Shown: in pieces, positions 26,136-35,173 of the stretch
How the letters are laid out: every line of letters starts with the position of its first letter
How positions within the stretch are numbered: position 1 is the first letter of the stretch
Source of the DNA: Bacillus_BD sp963765265
GTDB lineage: Bacteria > Bacillota > Bacilli > Bacillales > Cytobacillaceae
Assembly (NCBI GenBank): GCA_963765265.1
Contig: CAVXVN010000008.1
Span: forward strand, 248,001-312,000
DNA length: 64,000 nt
Direction of reading: 5' to 3'
The notes under the pieces: generated by a model
What the model was told of the DNA's origin: nothing
The model's database searches: none
The model's input: only the letters and a program-made list of their open reading frames with translations
Made by a program: the position numbers and the translations under genes

Positions 26136-26963
26136 TTAATGAATCTGTTTTTCAAATAATACAAATCGATCATTATATTTAGTTATTCTTTGTAACAAAA
26201 TGGCATTGATGATCAATATGGCTAATGAAATCAACAACATAATTGGAGCTCCTACTAAAAACAATCCGCTTGCCTGACCAGCCATCATTCCGACCACAGG
26301 CAAAATAATAACTCCACCAATATTCTGTGCCTCTTGATAAGTTTTCACTCTCGAAGAAATAAGCACGTTAAGCAATACGGTCATTAGCGTGACCATTGGA
26401 GAAAGACATAAGATCAGTACGAGCCAGTTGGCGGATGGAAAAATCATCATCCCAAATAAAGGATATCCTAACCCATTGATCACAACTCCACTCAAAATAA
26501 AACTGATTAAAGAAACAAGAAATGATGGGAAAAAGGATGCTATTACTTTACTGACAAAAAGTGTTTTAATACTCACAGGTGAAAATAGTAAACTTTCAAG
26601 CGTTCTTCGTTCTTTTTCTCCGACGAAACTGTTTGCAGCGACAGTACTCGCCGTAATGATGGGAACTAATAAAAATAGAGAAGGCAGTAAATAATTGATA
26701 AATATATAAACAAACTGCTGTTCTTCTGTTTCTAATGGCACTTTAACATCCTTTACTTGTGCCATAAATAATTCAATAAGTTTGCCTGCTTCATTTCCAG
26801 CCATTTCTTTTATATCAAACATAACGGCACTTCCCATAAGTAGGGCAGGGAGAATCACAGAAAATAAGATTGGAATGATGATAAGCGTCGTTAATAAACT
26901 TTTACTACGGAAAATATCCTTTAAATCCTTTTTTACAATGGCTTTTAGGATCCTGCTATTCAT
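26136..26963 (-). CDS. ABC-2 type transporter permease
   Basis: The 275-residue permease starts MNSRILKAIVKKDLKDIFRS, has an N-terminal helix, a loop, then GEKERRTLESLLFSPVS near residue 118 as in NatB/YhaP-type exporters, and five further helices. It overlaps the end of the ATPase gene by eight bases. It belongs to an HTH-CPBP-ATPase-permease operon. The substrate may be Na+, a peptide or a toxin; the sequence does not tell. Confidence 0.85.
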   Translation of the reverse strand: MNSRILKAIVKKDLKDIFRSKSLLTTLIIIPILFSVILPALLMGSAVMFDIKEMAGNEAGKLIELFMAQVKDVKVPLETEEQQFVYIFINYLLPSLFLLVPIITASTVAANSFVGEKERRTLESLLFSPVSIKTLFVSKVIASFFPSFLVSLISFILSGVVINGLGYPLFGMMIFPSANWLVLILCLSPMVTLMTVLLNVLISSRVKTYQEAQNIGGVIILPVVGMMAGQASGLFLVGAPIMLLISLAILIINAILLQRITKYNDRFVLFEKQIH

Positions 26964-27864
26964 TGATTTTCTCCCTCACTTTAAAATAAATAGATTCAAG
27001 GTCGTTATTCATTATTTCCACTGAATAGACAGTATTTTTCTTTAACAATTCCTGCAAAAGCGAGGGGATTATTTCTTTCGTTGGTAAAGTAAAGATAACC
27101 GTATTCTCGCCAGTTGATTTACAAGGGAATCCTAATAAATGCACTTCTGTTGGAGCAAAATTTGTGTTGATCTTTACGATGACCTCATGGATATATTTAC
27201 GTTCAAGCTCGTTCTTAGTCCCTTGTTCCACAATGGTCTGATTTTCTAAAAAAGCAAATGAATCACAAATTGACTCTAGCTGATGCAATACATGCGAACA
27301 AATAATCATCGTAGTTCCAGTTTCTTCATTATATTTTTTCAAATAGGAGAGGACCATTTTAATGCCGTCCGGGTCTAATCCATTCGTCGGCTCATCCAAG
27401 AAGAGCAATTTTGGTTCATGCAAAAGAGCTTTCCCAAGTGCGAGCCTTTTTTTCATCCCTGTACTATATGTGCCAACTGCTTTCCCCTTATGCTCTTCCA
27501 ATTCGAAAAGGCTCAATAATTCAAGTATTTTTCTTTTGTTTTTCACACCATATAATTCAGCAAAAAAGGCTAAGTTCTCTTCACCACTCATCTGATGATA
27601 CAAACCAGCACTTTCCGTGACGACCCCTGAAAACTTTCTTATTTCATCCCCATTCTCCACAGGATTATAGCCTAGAATGGAAATAGAACCGCTCTCAGGT
27701 TTTATGACTCCATTCAATATTCGAAGAAAGGTCGTTTTTCCAGCTCCATTCGGTCCTAAAAGACCTAGGATTTCTCCTGGTTCTACTTTAAAATTAACAT
27801 CTCTTAAAACAGTTTGACTGCCAAAGGCTTTTGAAACACCTGCCACTTCAATAATCGGATTCAT
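26956..27864 (-). CDS. ABC transporter ATP-binding protein
   Basis: A 302-residue ATPase with Walker A GPNGAGKTT near residue 38, signature YSTGMKKRLALGKAL near 135, Walker B LLFLDEPTNGLD near 158 and the switch histidine in CSHVL near 190. AGGAGAGAGG precedes the ATG. Translational overlap with the permease shows they form one exporter. Confidence 0.9.
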   Translation of the reverse strand: MNPIIEVAGVSKAFGSQTVLRDVNFKVEPGEILGLLGPNGAGKTTFLRILNGVIKPESGSISILGYNPVENGDEIRKFSGVVTESAGLYHQMSGEENLAFFAELYGVKNKRKILELLSLFELEEHKGKAVGTYSTGMKKRLALGKALLHEPKLLFLDEPTNGLDPDGIKMVLSYLKKYNEETGTTMIICSHVLHQLESICDSFAFLENQTIVEQGTKNELERKYIHEVIVKINTNFAPTEVHLLGFPCKSTGENTVIFTLPTKEIIPSLLQELLKKNTVYSVEIMNNDLESIYFKVREKINE

Positions 27865-27910
27865 GTCCTCTCTCCTAATCTATCATTTTTTATAGGATTT
27901 TTTCAGAGCT

Positions 27911-28708
27911 CTAATACATCAATGGAATAAAAAGTAATTGCATAGAAAGATGGGCAAACATATGGGCAGTCATTGAATATTCGAGCCCTTTTTTCCAATA
28001 TAGATAGCCAAATAGAATTCCACCCACTCCATTTAGTAAAAAACAACGGAATAGGATCATACCTGTTAAATCCCCAAATAACATGGTTGTTGCAGGCAAA
28101 TGACCTGCAGCGAATAATCCAGCTGCCAATAGAATGGAAATCCAGTAGCACCATTTTGGAACATTTTTGTTCTTCCTATTAAACACTTTATAAAATAACC
28201 ATACAAGTAAACTCATTAAAAATAGTCTTAAAAGAACTTCTTCAAATACGCCCCCATATAATACACCTGTGACCAACCCAAGAAGAGAAAATTGAGGCTC
28301 CGTTTCGCCAAGTTGAGGAATTTGATTTTGAAAGTAAAATTTATCTGAGCCGATAAGCAAAAAACCAGTAATCACCCCAAATAAAACTGAAAGGAAGAAC
28401 GACTTTCGATTGAGAGTGACTTTTTTCTCTTTTACGAAGATGGATTCCAATAAAGGAAACGCAAGCCCAGTTTTTCGGGCCAGTTTAATTCCAACAAAAG
28501 CCATCACAAGACTGGTCAAAAATAATTGAAGTGAGGTGATCAACGATAGAACTCCTATCGGGATGGATTGTTCCCCTATCATTTCCTTTAATTCACTTGA
28601 AGACAAGTATGTTTCGAGGGTTTGCATTTGATAAGGTACAACAAAGAATCCTGCCACAAAACAGAAAAGCGAAAGTAATAAAGCAATTTTTAAATCAACT
28701 TTTTTCAT
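27911..28708 (-). CDS. CPBP-family intramembrane metalloprotease
   Basis: The 265-residue membrane protein has the CPBP (Abi/Rce1-like) motifs: EEVLLRLFLMSLLVW near residue 158, the histidine in AAGHLPAT near 199, and the later H in MTAHMFAHLSMQ near 247. ATG 28708 is placed by GGGAGGAAGAAAG. In bacilli such proteases may process peptides exported by adjacent ABC systems or give bacteriocin self-immunity. Here it lies between a regulator and an ABC exporter in one operon. Confidence 0.85.
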   Translation of the reverse strand: MKKVDLKIALLLSLFCFVAGFFVVPYQMQTLETYLSSSELKEMIGEQSIPIGVLSLITSLQLFLTSLVMAFVGIKLARKTGLAFPLLESIFVKEKKVTLNRKSFFLSVLFGVITGFLLIGSDKFYFQNQIPQLGETEPQFSLLGLVTGVLYGGVFEEVLLRLFLMSLLVWLFYKVFNRKNKNVPKWCYWISILLAAGLFAAGHLPATTMLFGDLTGMILFRCFLLNGVGGILFGYLYWKKGLEYSMTAHMFAHLSMQLLFIPLMY

Positions 28709-28779
28709 CTTTCTTCCTCCCACTCTCAAACATAATGTAATAAGCCCTATAATCGACTATTTACTTCTCATTCTTTATC

Positions 28780-29317
28780 CTATTTCTTTGTTGATTCTGG
28801 AATGACAATGGTCGCTAAGTTTCTTGCTTTTCTTTCTGGTGAAGGTTCATTTTCCATGGCCTTTTGAATAAGTGTTGCAAATCCTTGTATTAACTCCATA
28901 AACTCTGTGTCTGATAAATAAAGGTTCGCCATCGTGTAGCTCACCCCATCCTTAACTAAATCCACATCTTCTTGTTGTAAATAATTTTCATACATCCCTA
29001 ATAAATGAGTAGTAAAAGTTAGAAAGAGGTCAAGATGTTCCTCTTTTGATAAACGCAAAAAGTCTTCTTGTGAATGTACTGATGGCTTCTTTTAACGCAT
29101 ACACCTTCTCTACCGTTCCTCTAATTTGATTTTCCTGGACCACTTGAATGAAATCCGCTTCAAGTAATTTGTTCAGATGTCGATAAAGTGTTGCCTGTGG
29201 AATATCTTTTGCACGTTGTGATAATTGTTGAACCGTCATATTCTTTCCGTTAAGTAGTGATTGAATAATTTTCATTCTAACGGGGTGTAGGATCAGTTTC
29301 ATTTTTGATTGGTTCAT
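28780..29317 (-). pseudogene. ArsR-like winged-helix transcriptional regulator, frameshifted
   Basis: The first frame holds the DNA-binding domain: LHPVRMKIIQSLLNGKNM, QATLYRHLNKLLEADFI and VEKVYALKEA. Near 29060-29095 the frame changes, and a second frame gives EDFLRLSKEEHLDLFLTF and a helical effector domain to 28780. The total of 538 bases is one over a multiple of three, so one extra base is implied. The ATG follows GGAAGGTGATTAG. It heads the CPBP-ABC operon and probably regulates it through the palindrome at 29340. Confidence 0.8.
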
Positions 29318-29339
29318 CTAATCACCTTCCATTTGTTTT

Positions 29340-29369
29340 AATATTATCATTATCAATAGTGATAATATT
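29340..29369. promoter_or_regulatory. Candidate operator of the winged-helix regulator
   Basis: Perfect 10-base arms AATATTATCA/TGATAATATT, separated by 10 bases, lie 23 bases upstream of the regulator's ATG. Position and symmetry suit autoregulation. Confidence 0.6.
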
Positions 29370-29417
29370 AAAACAAAAAAATATTAATTAATACTTTATT
29401 CGTTTAGATAACAACAA

Positions 29418-29458
29418 AATTTAGCATTATTATCACTTTTAATAATAATGCTAAATTT
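29418..29458 (-). terminator. Terminator of yvbH
   Basis: The 17-bp stem with core TTTAGCATTATTAT/ATAATAATGCTAAA is followed on the minus strand by TGTTGTT, shortly past the yvbH stop. Confidence 0.75.
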
Positions 29459-29479
29459 GATAATAGTCAATTTCTTTTA

Positions 29480-30094
29480 TCAGTTGTTGATGTATTTTTC
29501 AAATATATAGCCGAAATCTTTTACCACATATTTTTTGCGACTGTTCATCAACCAATTGAAGGAGGTTTCATTCAATTCTCTAAAATGGTCAACTAAATGT
29601 TCTTCCTGAATCGCTGCACGGCTCAAAGTATTTGAGGCTAAGTTTAAACTTTGCTGAGCATATTCCATAGAAATTTCATTTTCATGACACGTTTCTGAAA
29701 TCTTTATTAATGCTTTGTACAAATCCTTTAATTCTTCAATATACTTTTTATGTACATCAATTGATATAGGAACAGAACCAATGACAAACTTAATTTCAAT
29801 ATCTAAATCTACTGTTCCAGCTGTTTCAAGAACAACGTTCGAAAATTTATGTTCTCGATAACTATAGCGTCGCAATGATCTTTTTTTACTAATGGCGCTC
29901 GTTCCGTCTAAATGAATAAGAGCTTTATTCGTAAAACAATATTCATCACTCTTTGATTTAATTAAAAAATAGATTTTTTCGTTGTCTTCGTGCATCACAT
30001 AATCATCTGCATCGACCTTATCATAATCAGCTGGAGAGATCACACTCCCAATATCACTCAATCCAAGTGCATCGGCTGCAAATTTTTTAAACAT
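29480..30094 (-). CDS. yvbH: PH-domain protein YvbH
   Basis: The 204-residue protein starts MFKKFAADALGLSDIG and contains a bacterial PH domain (residues 35-130, including CFTNKALIHLDGTSAISKKR) followed by a YvbH-type oligomerisation helix region (residues 135-200, FNWLMNSRKKYVVKDFG). It is cytoplasmic with no known ligand. Monocistronic, own terminator. Family assignment is firm; role unknown. Confidence 0.9.
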   Translation of the reverse strand: MFKKFAADALGLSDIGSVISPADYDKVDADDYVMHEDNEKIYFLIKSKSDEYCFTNKALIHLDGTSAISKKRSLRRYSYREHKFSNVVLETAGTVDLDIEIKFVIGSVPISIDVHKKYIEELKDLYKALIKISETCHENEISMEYAQQSLNLASNTLSRAAIQEEHLVDHFRELNETSFNWLMNSRKKYVVKDFGYIFEKYINN

Positions 30095-30199
30095 GCCTTC
30101 AACTCCTTAATTTTGTGGTTGATCATCCCGATTATTGTAACATAAATCCAATTGTACCTTATTACCTTTTCAACCTAAGATCACAATTAAGAAACTTGG

Positions 30200-30367
30200 A
30201 TCACATCATTGTATGTATTCACTATCTTTTGTATTCCACAAACCGGAAGCCCGACGGCGACTCCCTCAGATTTCGCGTCACCACGGACACCCTTGCGTTG
30301 AGCTAACCAATAGCTACTGCATCACAGTTCGGGACTTCCAACCTAAAGATTAATATCCATTCCGCAC
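30200..30367 (-). mobile_element. Remnant of a group II intron (5' part, probably class C)
   Basis: On the minus strand the segment begins GTGCG at 30367, the canonical group II 5' end, and contains CAAGGGTGTCCGTGGTGACG and AATCTGAGGGAGTCG, typical of domain I. G+C is much higher than around it. No reverse transcriptase frame and no domain V are present, so only the first 130-170 bases remain. It lies directly behind the intrinsic terminator of the CNNM gene, the preferred target of class C introns. Right-hand limit sharp, left-hand limit approximate. Confidence 0.6.
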
Positions 30368-30374
30368 GAACCCT

Positions 30375-30410
30375 AAAAGAGCTTGGAGAAAAAATTCTCC
30401 AAGCTCTTTT
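30375..30410 (-). terminator. Terminator of the CNNM gene (intron target)
   Basis: A perfect 16-bp stem AAAAGAGCTTGGAGAA/TTCTCCAAGCTCTTTT with a 4-base loop, about 100 bases after the CNNM stop. Confidence 0.85.
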
Positions 30411-30511
30411 ACATGTAATTTATACTTTGAATGAATAGACAAATATTATGTGGTTTAAAGTTTAATTCCTCATTTTTTACTTTACATAAGTCTATTAGCT
30501 AGTTAAATCAT

Positions 30512-31813
30512 TTATTCTATTTTTTTCACTTCTAGATATTGAATATGATGACCATCAAGTTCGTGTACTTTGAATAAATAGCCCTCAGTTTCTATCTCAG
30601 TTCCCGTTTGCACATCGAAGTTTTGAGTCAAAAACCAGCCACCTATTGTATCCATCTCTTCGTGGGATAAATAAGTTCCTAATAAATTGTTTACATCTTC
30701 AATGAGAAATTTGCCATCTAAAATAAAATGATTTTCCTTTACTTGACGAATTTCAGGTACCTCATCTTCATCAAATTCATCTCTTATTTCTCCAACAATT
30801 TCTTCAAGTATATCTTCAACTGTTACTAAACCAGATGTGCCACCATACTCATCTATTAGTATCGCTATGTGTATTCGTTCTTTTTGCATTTTTACTAATA
30901 AGTCATGAATAGGTACTGTTTCTATAACGCGGATAACTGGATTAATAAATGACTGTAAGTTCAAGTCTTCATCACTATTTCTATCCATAATCTTAGCAGT
31001 TAAAAATTCTTTCACATTTATGAATCCAAGAATATTATCTTTGTCACCATTTACTACTGGATATCGAGTATAACTTTCCTTTTCAATTGTATCCATTACA
31101 TCACTAAAAGCATCTTCTATGGAAATGCTAACAATCTCAGTACGAGGAACCATGATCTCTTTAGCCGTTCTTTCATCAAATTCAAAGATATTATTCACAT
31201 ACTTTAATTCATTTTTATTAATTTCTCCACTCTTATAACTATCCGTTAATAAGATACGGAGTTCTTCTTCAGAGTGCGCTATTTCATGTTCTGAAGAAGG
31301 TTTTAAACCAAACATTCCAACGAGCACACGAGCAGAACCATTTAAGAACCAAATAAATGGATACATGATTCGGTAAAACAAAATAATTGGACCTGCAAAA
31401 AGAATCGTAATGGTCTCTGCTTTTTGGATAGCCACTGTTTTAGGAGCAAGTTCACCTACAACCACATGCAAAAATGTGACTAAGGCAAACGCAATTCCAA
31501 ATGATAAAATATGTGTAACAGATTCATCTAAATTTAAATGCTCAAATACTGGGTGTAAAATCTTTTCTACGGTCGGTTCACCCAACCAACCTAGTCCGAG
31601 TGCCGTAACCGTGATTCCTAGTTGACAGGCTGATAAATATTCATCTAAATGAGTTACGACCTTTTTAGCAGAAACGGCACCTTTTTTCCCTTCAGCTATG
31701 AGTTGATCAAGTCTTGACATACGTACTTTTACCATGGCAAATTCTGTTGCCACGAAAAATGCGGTTAAAGCAATTAATAGTACAATTAAAATTAAGTTAA
31801 TAGTTGTGGTCAA
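30512..31813 (-). CDS. mpfA: CNNM/CorC-type transporter (MpfA/YhdP-like Mg2+ efflux)
   Basis: The 433-residue protein has an N-terminal DUF21 membrane domain (three to four helices, LIALTAFFVATEFAMVKVR), paired CBS domains (residues 210-330, including MVPRTEIVSI and RYPVVNGDKDN), and the CorC_HlyC C-terminal domain (GTSGLVTVEDILEEIVGEI, GGWFLTQ). Bacillus MpfA exports magnesium. The start is TTG 31813; the AGGAGG site is 29 bases upstream, separated by a hairpin (separate entry). A MerR regulator is next to it, as in B. subtilis yhdP-yhdQ. Confidence 0.9.
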   Translation of the reverse strand: MTTTINLILIVLLIALTAFFVATEFAMVKVRMSRLDQLIAEGKKGAVSAKKVVTHLDEYLSACQLGITVTALGLGWLGEPTVEKILHPVFEHLNLDESVTHILSFGIAFALVTFLHVVVGELAPKTVAIQKAETITILFAGPIILFYRIMYPFIWFLNGSARVLVGMFGLKPSSEHEIAHSEEELRILLTDSYKSGEINKNELKYVNNIFEFDERTAKEIMVPRTEIVSISIEDAFSDVMDTIEKESYTRYPVVNGDKDNILGFINVKEFLTAKIMDRNSDEDLNLQSFINPVIRVIETVPIHDLLVKMQKERIHIAILIDEYGGTSGLVTVEDILEEIVGEIRDEFDEDEVPEIRQVKENHFILDGKFLIEDVNNLLGTYLSHEEMDTIGGWFLTQNFDVQTGTEIETEGYLFKVHELDGHHIQYLEVKKIE

Positions 31814-31819
31814 TGAGTA

Positions 31820-31848
31820 GTCTTACTTGGGTAAGACGTACACCTCCT
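31820..31848 (-). promoter_or_regulatory. Ribosome site and hairpin before the CNNM start codon
   Basis: AGGAGG (31843-31848) is followed by a 7-bp stem GTCTTAC/GTAAGAC with a CCAA loop (31820-31837), then TACTCA and the TTG start at 31813. Unfolded, the spacing is 29 bases, too far; with the hairpin folded the effective spacing is 11. Confidence 0.6.
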
Positions 31849-32016
31849 AGTATAGTTAGAAATAATATATATATATTTATTCTTCTTGATTTCATTTTAC
31901 AAAGATCATCACAAATTTAATTAATTCATAAATTGTGCCCAGATTGAGATACCCAATGCTAGAGTATTCGAAAAATCCATCGGATGAAAACTCATCTCTA
32001 TTAAACTCTCTAAAAA

Positions 32017-32418
32017 TTAATTAAGGAATAAAAGCAAAGTCTGAATTAATGATAAACTTTCATGCGAAATATTCTTTTTTACATATTCAAGTCTCTTCAA
32101 ATCGCTTTTATCAAGATGAGCAAGAACCTCAGTTACATCTTTTTCTAATCCTTTAATTTTCAGTCTCAGTTCGAGAACATCGACTTCTTTTGCATCTTTC
32201 TCTAAAATCATTTTCTTTATTTCATCTAATGACATACCATCCTTTTTACATTGCTCAATGTAGTTTAAACGCTCTATTGAAGATCGGTCATAATAACGAT
32301 AATTAGAAGCAGAACGTTGCACTTCTAACAGACCAATATTCGAATAATGATCAATTGTTCTCTTAGTAACATTAGCTATTTCTGCTAATTCTCCGATTTT
32401 TAATTTCTCAGTCCCAAT
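32017..32418 (-). CDS. MerR-family transcriptional regulator
   Basis: The frame from 32418 gives a 133-residue MerR protein: KLKIGELAEIANVTKRTIDHYSNIGLL at the N terminus (helix-turn-helix), RSASNYRYYD wing, then a dimerisation helix and LLLFLN. The only codon matching the expected N terminus is ATT at 32418; the frame has no ATG, GTG or TTG in position, and the ribosome site GGGGG fits this place. It lacks C-terminal cysteines of CueR-type metal sensors. A near-consensus promoter and a symmetric operator precede it. Confidence 0.75.
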   Translation of the reverse strand: MGTEKLKIGELAEIANVTKRTIDHYSNIGLLEVQRSASNYRYYDRSSIERLNYIEQCKKDGMSLDEIKKMILEKDAKEVDVLELRLKIKGLEKDVTEVLAHLDKSDLKRLEYVKKNISHESLSLIQTLLLFLN

Positions 32419-32430
32419 GTAATTCCCCCA

Positions 32431-32448
32431 AACTATAACGTGATAGTT
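32431..32448. promoter_or_regulatory. Candidate operator of the MerR gene
   Basis: AACTAT and ATAGTT, separated by six bases, form an inverted repeat in the 5' leader just after the -10 element. Confidence 0.45.
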
Positions 32449-32457
32449 GTGTTATCG

Positions 32458-32486
32458 ATTATACAATGAAAAGGATTCGTTATCAA
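32458..32486 (-). promoter_or_regulatory. Sigma-A promoter of the MerR gene
   Basis: TTGATA (32481-32486) and TATAAT (32458-32463) with a 17-base spacer give a near-consensus promoter. The ordinary 17-base spacing differs from the 19-20 bases usual for MerR-activated promoters. Confidence 0.85.
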
Positions 32487-32525
32487 CTAATACGTTTGAA
32501 TAAATAAATGTTTCCTAGTAAAAAA

Positions 32526-32552
32526 AGAGGTTACTCATAACGAGTGACCTCT
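32526..32552 (-). terminator. Terminator of ald
   Basis: AGAGGT-ACTC pairs with GAGT-ACCTCT, followed on the minus strand by TTTTTTTAC. Confidence 0.8.
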
Positions 32553-32565
32553 ACCATTCTTTTAT

Positions 32566-33717
32566 CTATTGATATTTCATATTCATATAGGATTCATCCT
32601 GATCTTTTAACACTTGTTGAATCGGTGTGTACGGAAAATCATGTGCGTTCGCTACTGCTTCGTACGTTAAATAACCCTGAATGGTGTTAATGCCTTTTGC
32701 TAATGCCGGAGAAGCTAAAGCAGCTTTCACACAACCTTTATTGGCTAGTTGCACACCATACGGAATGGTCACATTCGTTAAGGCAATGGTAGAGGTTCTG
32801 GCTACTGCACCTGGCATATTGGCAACGGAATAATGAATGACTCCATACTTTTCAAAGGTCGGATTGCTATGGGTAGTAATATGGTCAATGGTTTCAATGG
32901 AGCCTCCCTGATCGATTGCTACATCAACCACGACACTCCCAGGCTGCATGGTTTTGATCATTTCTTCTGTCACAATACGCGGAGCCCGTGCACCTGGAAT
33001 AAGCACTGCACCGATCAATAAATCTGCCTTCTTGACCGCTTGAGCAATATTATAGCTATTGGATGCTAAGGTTTGAATCCGACCACCAAACAGATCATCG
33101 AGTTGACGCAGTCGATCCATATTCACATCCAATACCGTTACACATGCCCCTAGACCCACTGCCATTTTCGCTGCATTCATTCCTACAATCCCTCCACCAA
33201 TGATGACAACATTGGCAGGGGAAACTCCCGGTACTCCCCCTAAAAGGATTCCTTTTCCTCCATATTGTTTTTCAAGAAACTGGGCACCAATCTGAATGGA
33301 CATTCTTCCTGCCACTTCACTCATGGGCGTGAGTAGGGGAAGGATCCCATTATCTAATTGAATTGTTTCATAGGCAATAGCCACAACTTTTTTTTCCAGC
33401 AATTGTTTCGTCAATTCAGGCTCTGGCGCAAGGTGAAGGAACGTATATAGTATCAACCCTTCGCGAAGATACTGATATTCCGCTGGGATGGGTTCTTTTA
33501 CTTTAATCACTAGATCTGCAGACCACGCTTCCTCTGCTGTAGGTACCAGCAATGCTCCTGCTTTCAGATAATCTTCATCTGAAAAGCCACTTCCTAATCC
33601 CGCCCCTACTTCAACCCAAATTTCATGCCCATTTATCTTAAATAGCGTTACTCCAGCAGGCGTAATACCTACGCGATTTTCGTTGTTTTTCATTTCTTTT
33701 GGGATCCCAATAATCAT
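32566..33717 (-). CDS. ald: Alanine dehydrogenase
   Basis: The 383-residue enzyme begins MIIGIPKEMKNNENRVGITP and has the substrate site KVKEPIPAEY near residue 72, the active-site histidine in LYTFLHLAPEPEL near 95, the NAD motif VVIIGGGIVGMNAAKMAVGLG near 170 and the conserved DVAIDQGG near 268. It converts alanine to pyruvate plus ammonia with NAD+, for use of alanine as nitrogen source and in sporulation. Length is about five residues over the usual 378. Single gene. Confidence 0.97.
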   Translation of the reverse strand: MIIGIPKEMKNNENRVGITPAGVTLFKINGHEIWVEVGAGLGSGFSDEDYLKAGALLVPTAEEAWSADLVIKVKEPIPAEYQYLREGLILYTFLHLAPEPELTKQLLEKKVVAIAYETIQLDNGILPLLTPMSEVAGRMSIQIGAQFLEKQYGGKGILLGGVPGVSPANVVIIGGGIVGMNAAKMAVGLGACVTVLDVNMDRLRQLDDLFGGRIQTLASNSYNIAQAVKKADLLIGAVLIPGARAPRIVTEEMIKTMQPGSVVVDVAIDQGGSIETIDHITTHSNPTFEKYGVIHYSVANMPGAVARTSTIALTNVTIPYGVQLANKGCVKAALASPALAKGINTIQGYLTYEAVANAHDFPYTPIQQVLKDQDESYMNMKYQ

Positions 33718-34031
33718 ATCTATCCGCTTCCCTTTAGAGTATTTTGCAACTATTCTATCTTTCTATTAATATCCTAATTTTTTATTCGCACATTCATTAG
33801 TAGTTCATCTAGCTAAATCATGTATGGTAAAAGAAAAGATGATCGTTCGTTTAATTTTATTTAATGTTTTATGATAAACTAACTGTTGACACGGTGATAA
33901 CTAAGTTTATTATAAAATCATTAAATCAAGTATTAATTTGAAAAGGATCATGACAATTTCAATGAGCCCCCTGAATCAATAGGTTCAATTTTATACACAG
34001 GATTCCATCCCGATCGTTGGAGGTATTTTTT
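33718..34031. other. Divergent intergenic region
   Basis: It separates ald from the YibE/F pair. No sharp promoter or regulatory repeat could be fixed. The ald ribosome site (AAGGGAAGCGG) and that of yibE (GGAGG at 34019) are the only clear signals. Confidence 0.45.
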
Positions 34032-35173
34032 TTGAATGTTATCGTAAAGAAATTTAAAAATATGACTTACAAGTCTATTTTTTTGTATACCATAATAGCC
34101 CTTTGTTTTGCTGCCTCTGTTTTTTGGGTTCATCACAATTATTCATTCTATGAACGTCCAATAGCCAAAGTCATCAAAACAAACCTGGAAGATACAACGG
34201 AAATGAATGATATGTATCAAAATGAAGATCGTCTATTCACTCAACATATAATCGCACGAATTAAAAAATGGAGTAGAAAAAGGACAGCTTATCCATTTAA
34301 CGAATGAATATTCTTCATCTGGAGCATATGATCAAGAATATCATGTTGGAAATGAATTGTTTGTTTCGATTGATACGAACAGAGGAGAAAATGCGGATTT
34401 AACTGGAACCATCATGGACGTAAAGCGTGATAAATACGTTGTTGATTGTAGCATGGATTTTTATCTTGACTTTACTGATTGTTGGAAAAAAGCAAGGGCT
34501 GTTTTCTGTTATCAGTTTGGCAATCAATGCCGTTTTGTTATCATATGCATTAGATGTCTATGTGAATACATCAGGCACTAGTTTGTTATGGATATGCAGT
34601 ATAAGTATTATTTTATTTACGGTCATTTCTTTATTACTCGTTAACGGTTTTAATGAAAAAACATATGCAGCTATTGTTGCGACGCTGCTAGGAACTTTTG
34701 TTTCGTTGCTCATTACCTATCTTGTGATGTGGTTAACTTCCGAAAAAGGCCTTCGATATGAGGAAATGCAATTTGTCACTAGTCCTTATCGAATGGTATT
34801 TATGGCAGGATTATTTGTGGGATCATTAGGAGCTGTAATGGATGTAGCCATTACCATGTCTGCTTCTATTTTTGGACTATATGAAAAAAATAACCATATT
34901 CCCGTAAAAGCACTTAAAGCTTCAGGATTGGAAATCGGAAAAGATATTATGGGAACGATGACAAATATTTTGTTCTTTGCCTATATAAGCGGTTCCATTC
35001 CCATGCTTATTTTGTATTTGAAGAATGCTTCTCCGTTGATGTTTACTCTTTCCATGAACCTTTCATTGGAATTCGCTCGAGCTCTGGCTGGGGGTATTGG
35101 AATTGTGTTAACGATTCCGATCGGTTTATATACTTCTATTTTTTTCATTAATCGAAAGAGGGCAAGAAAATGA
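34032..35173 (+). pseudogene. YibE/F-family membrane protein, two frameshifts
   Basis: Three frames join into one protein: a first part from TTG 34032 (GGAGG at correct spacing) with an N-terminal membrane helix; a periplasmic-side part with AYDQEYHVGNELFVSIDT and GTIMDVKRDKYV; and a membrane domain starting LIVAWIFILTLLIVGKKQG and including GALMDVAITMSAS-like (GAVMDVAITMSAS) and EIGKDIMGTMTNILFFA. Breaks are at a six-A run (34263-34268) and near 34440; each is repaired by removing one base. Length 1142 fits two extra bases. Function of YibE/F proteins is unknown. Confidence 0.85.

Noticed and set aside
34032..34580. Programmed frameshifting in yibE
   Set aside because: Although one break is at a six-A run, the second is not at a slippery site and similar breaks affect unrelated genes throughout the window, so an assembly artefact is more likely.
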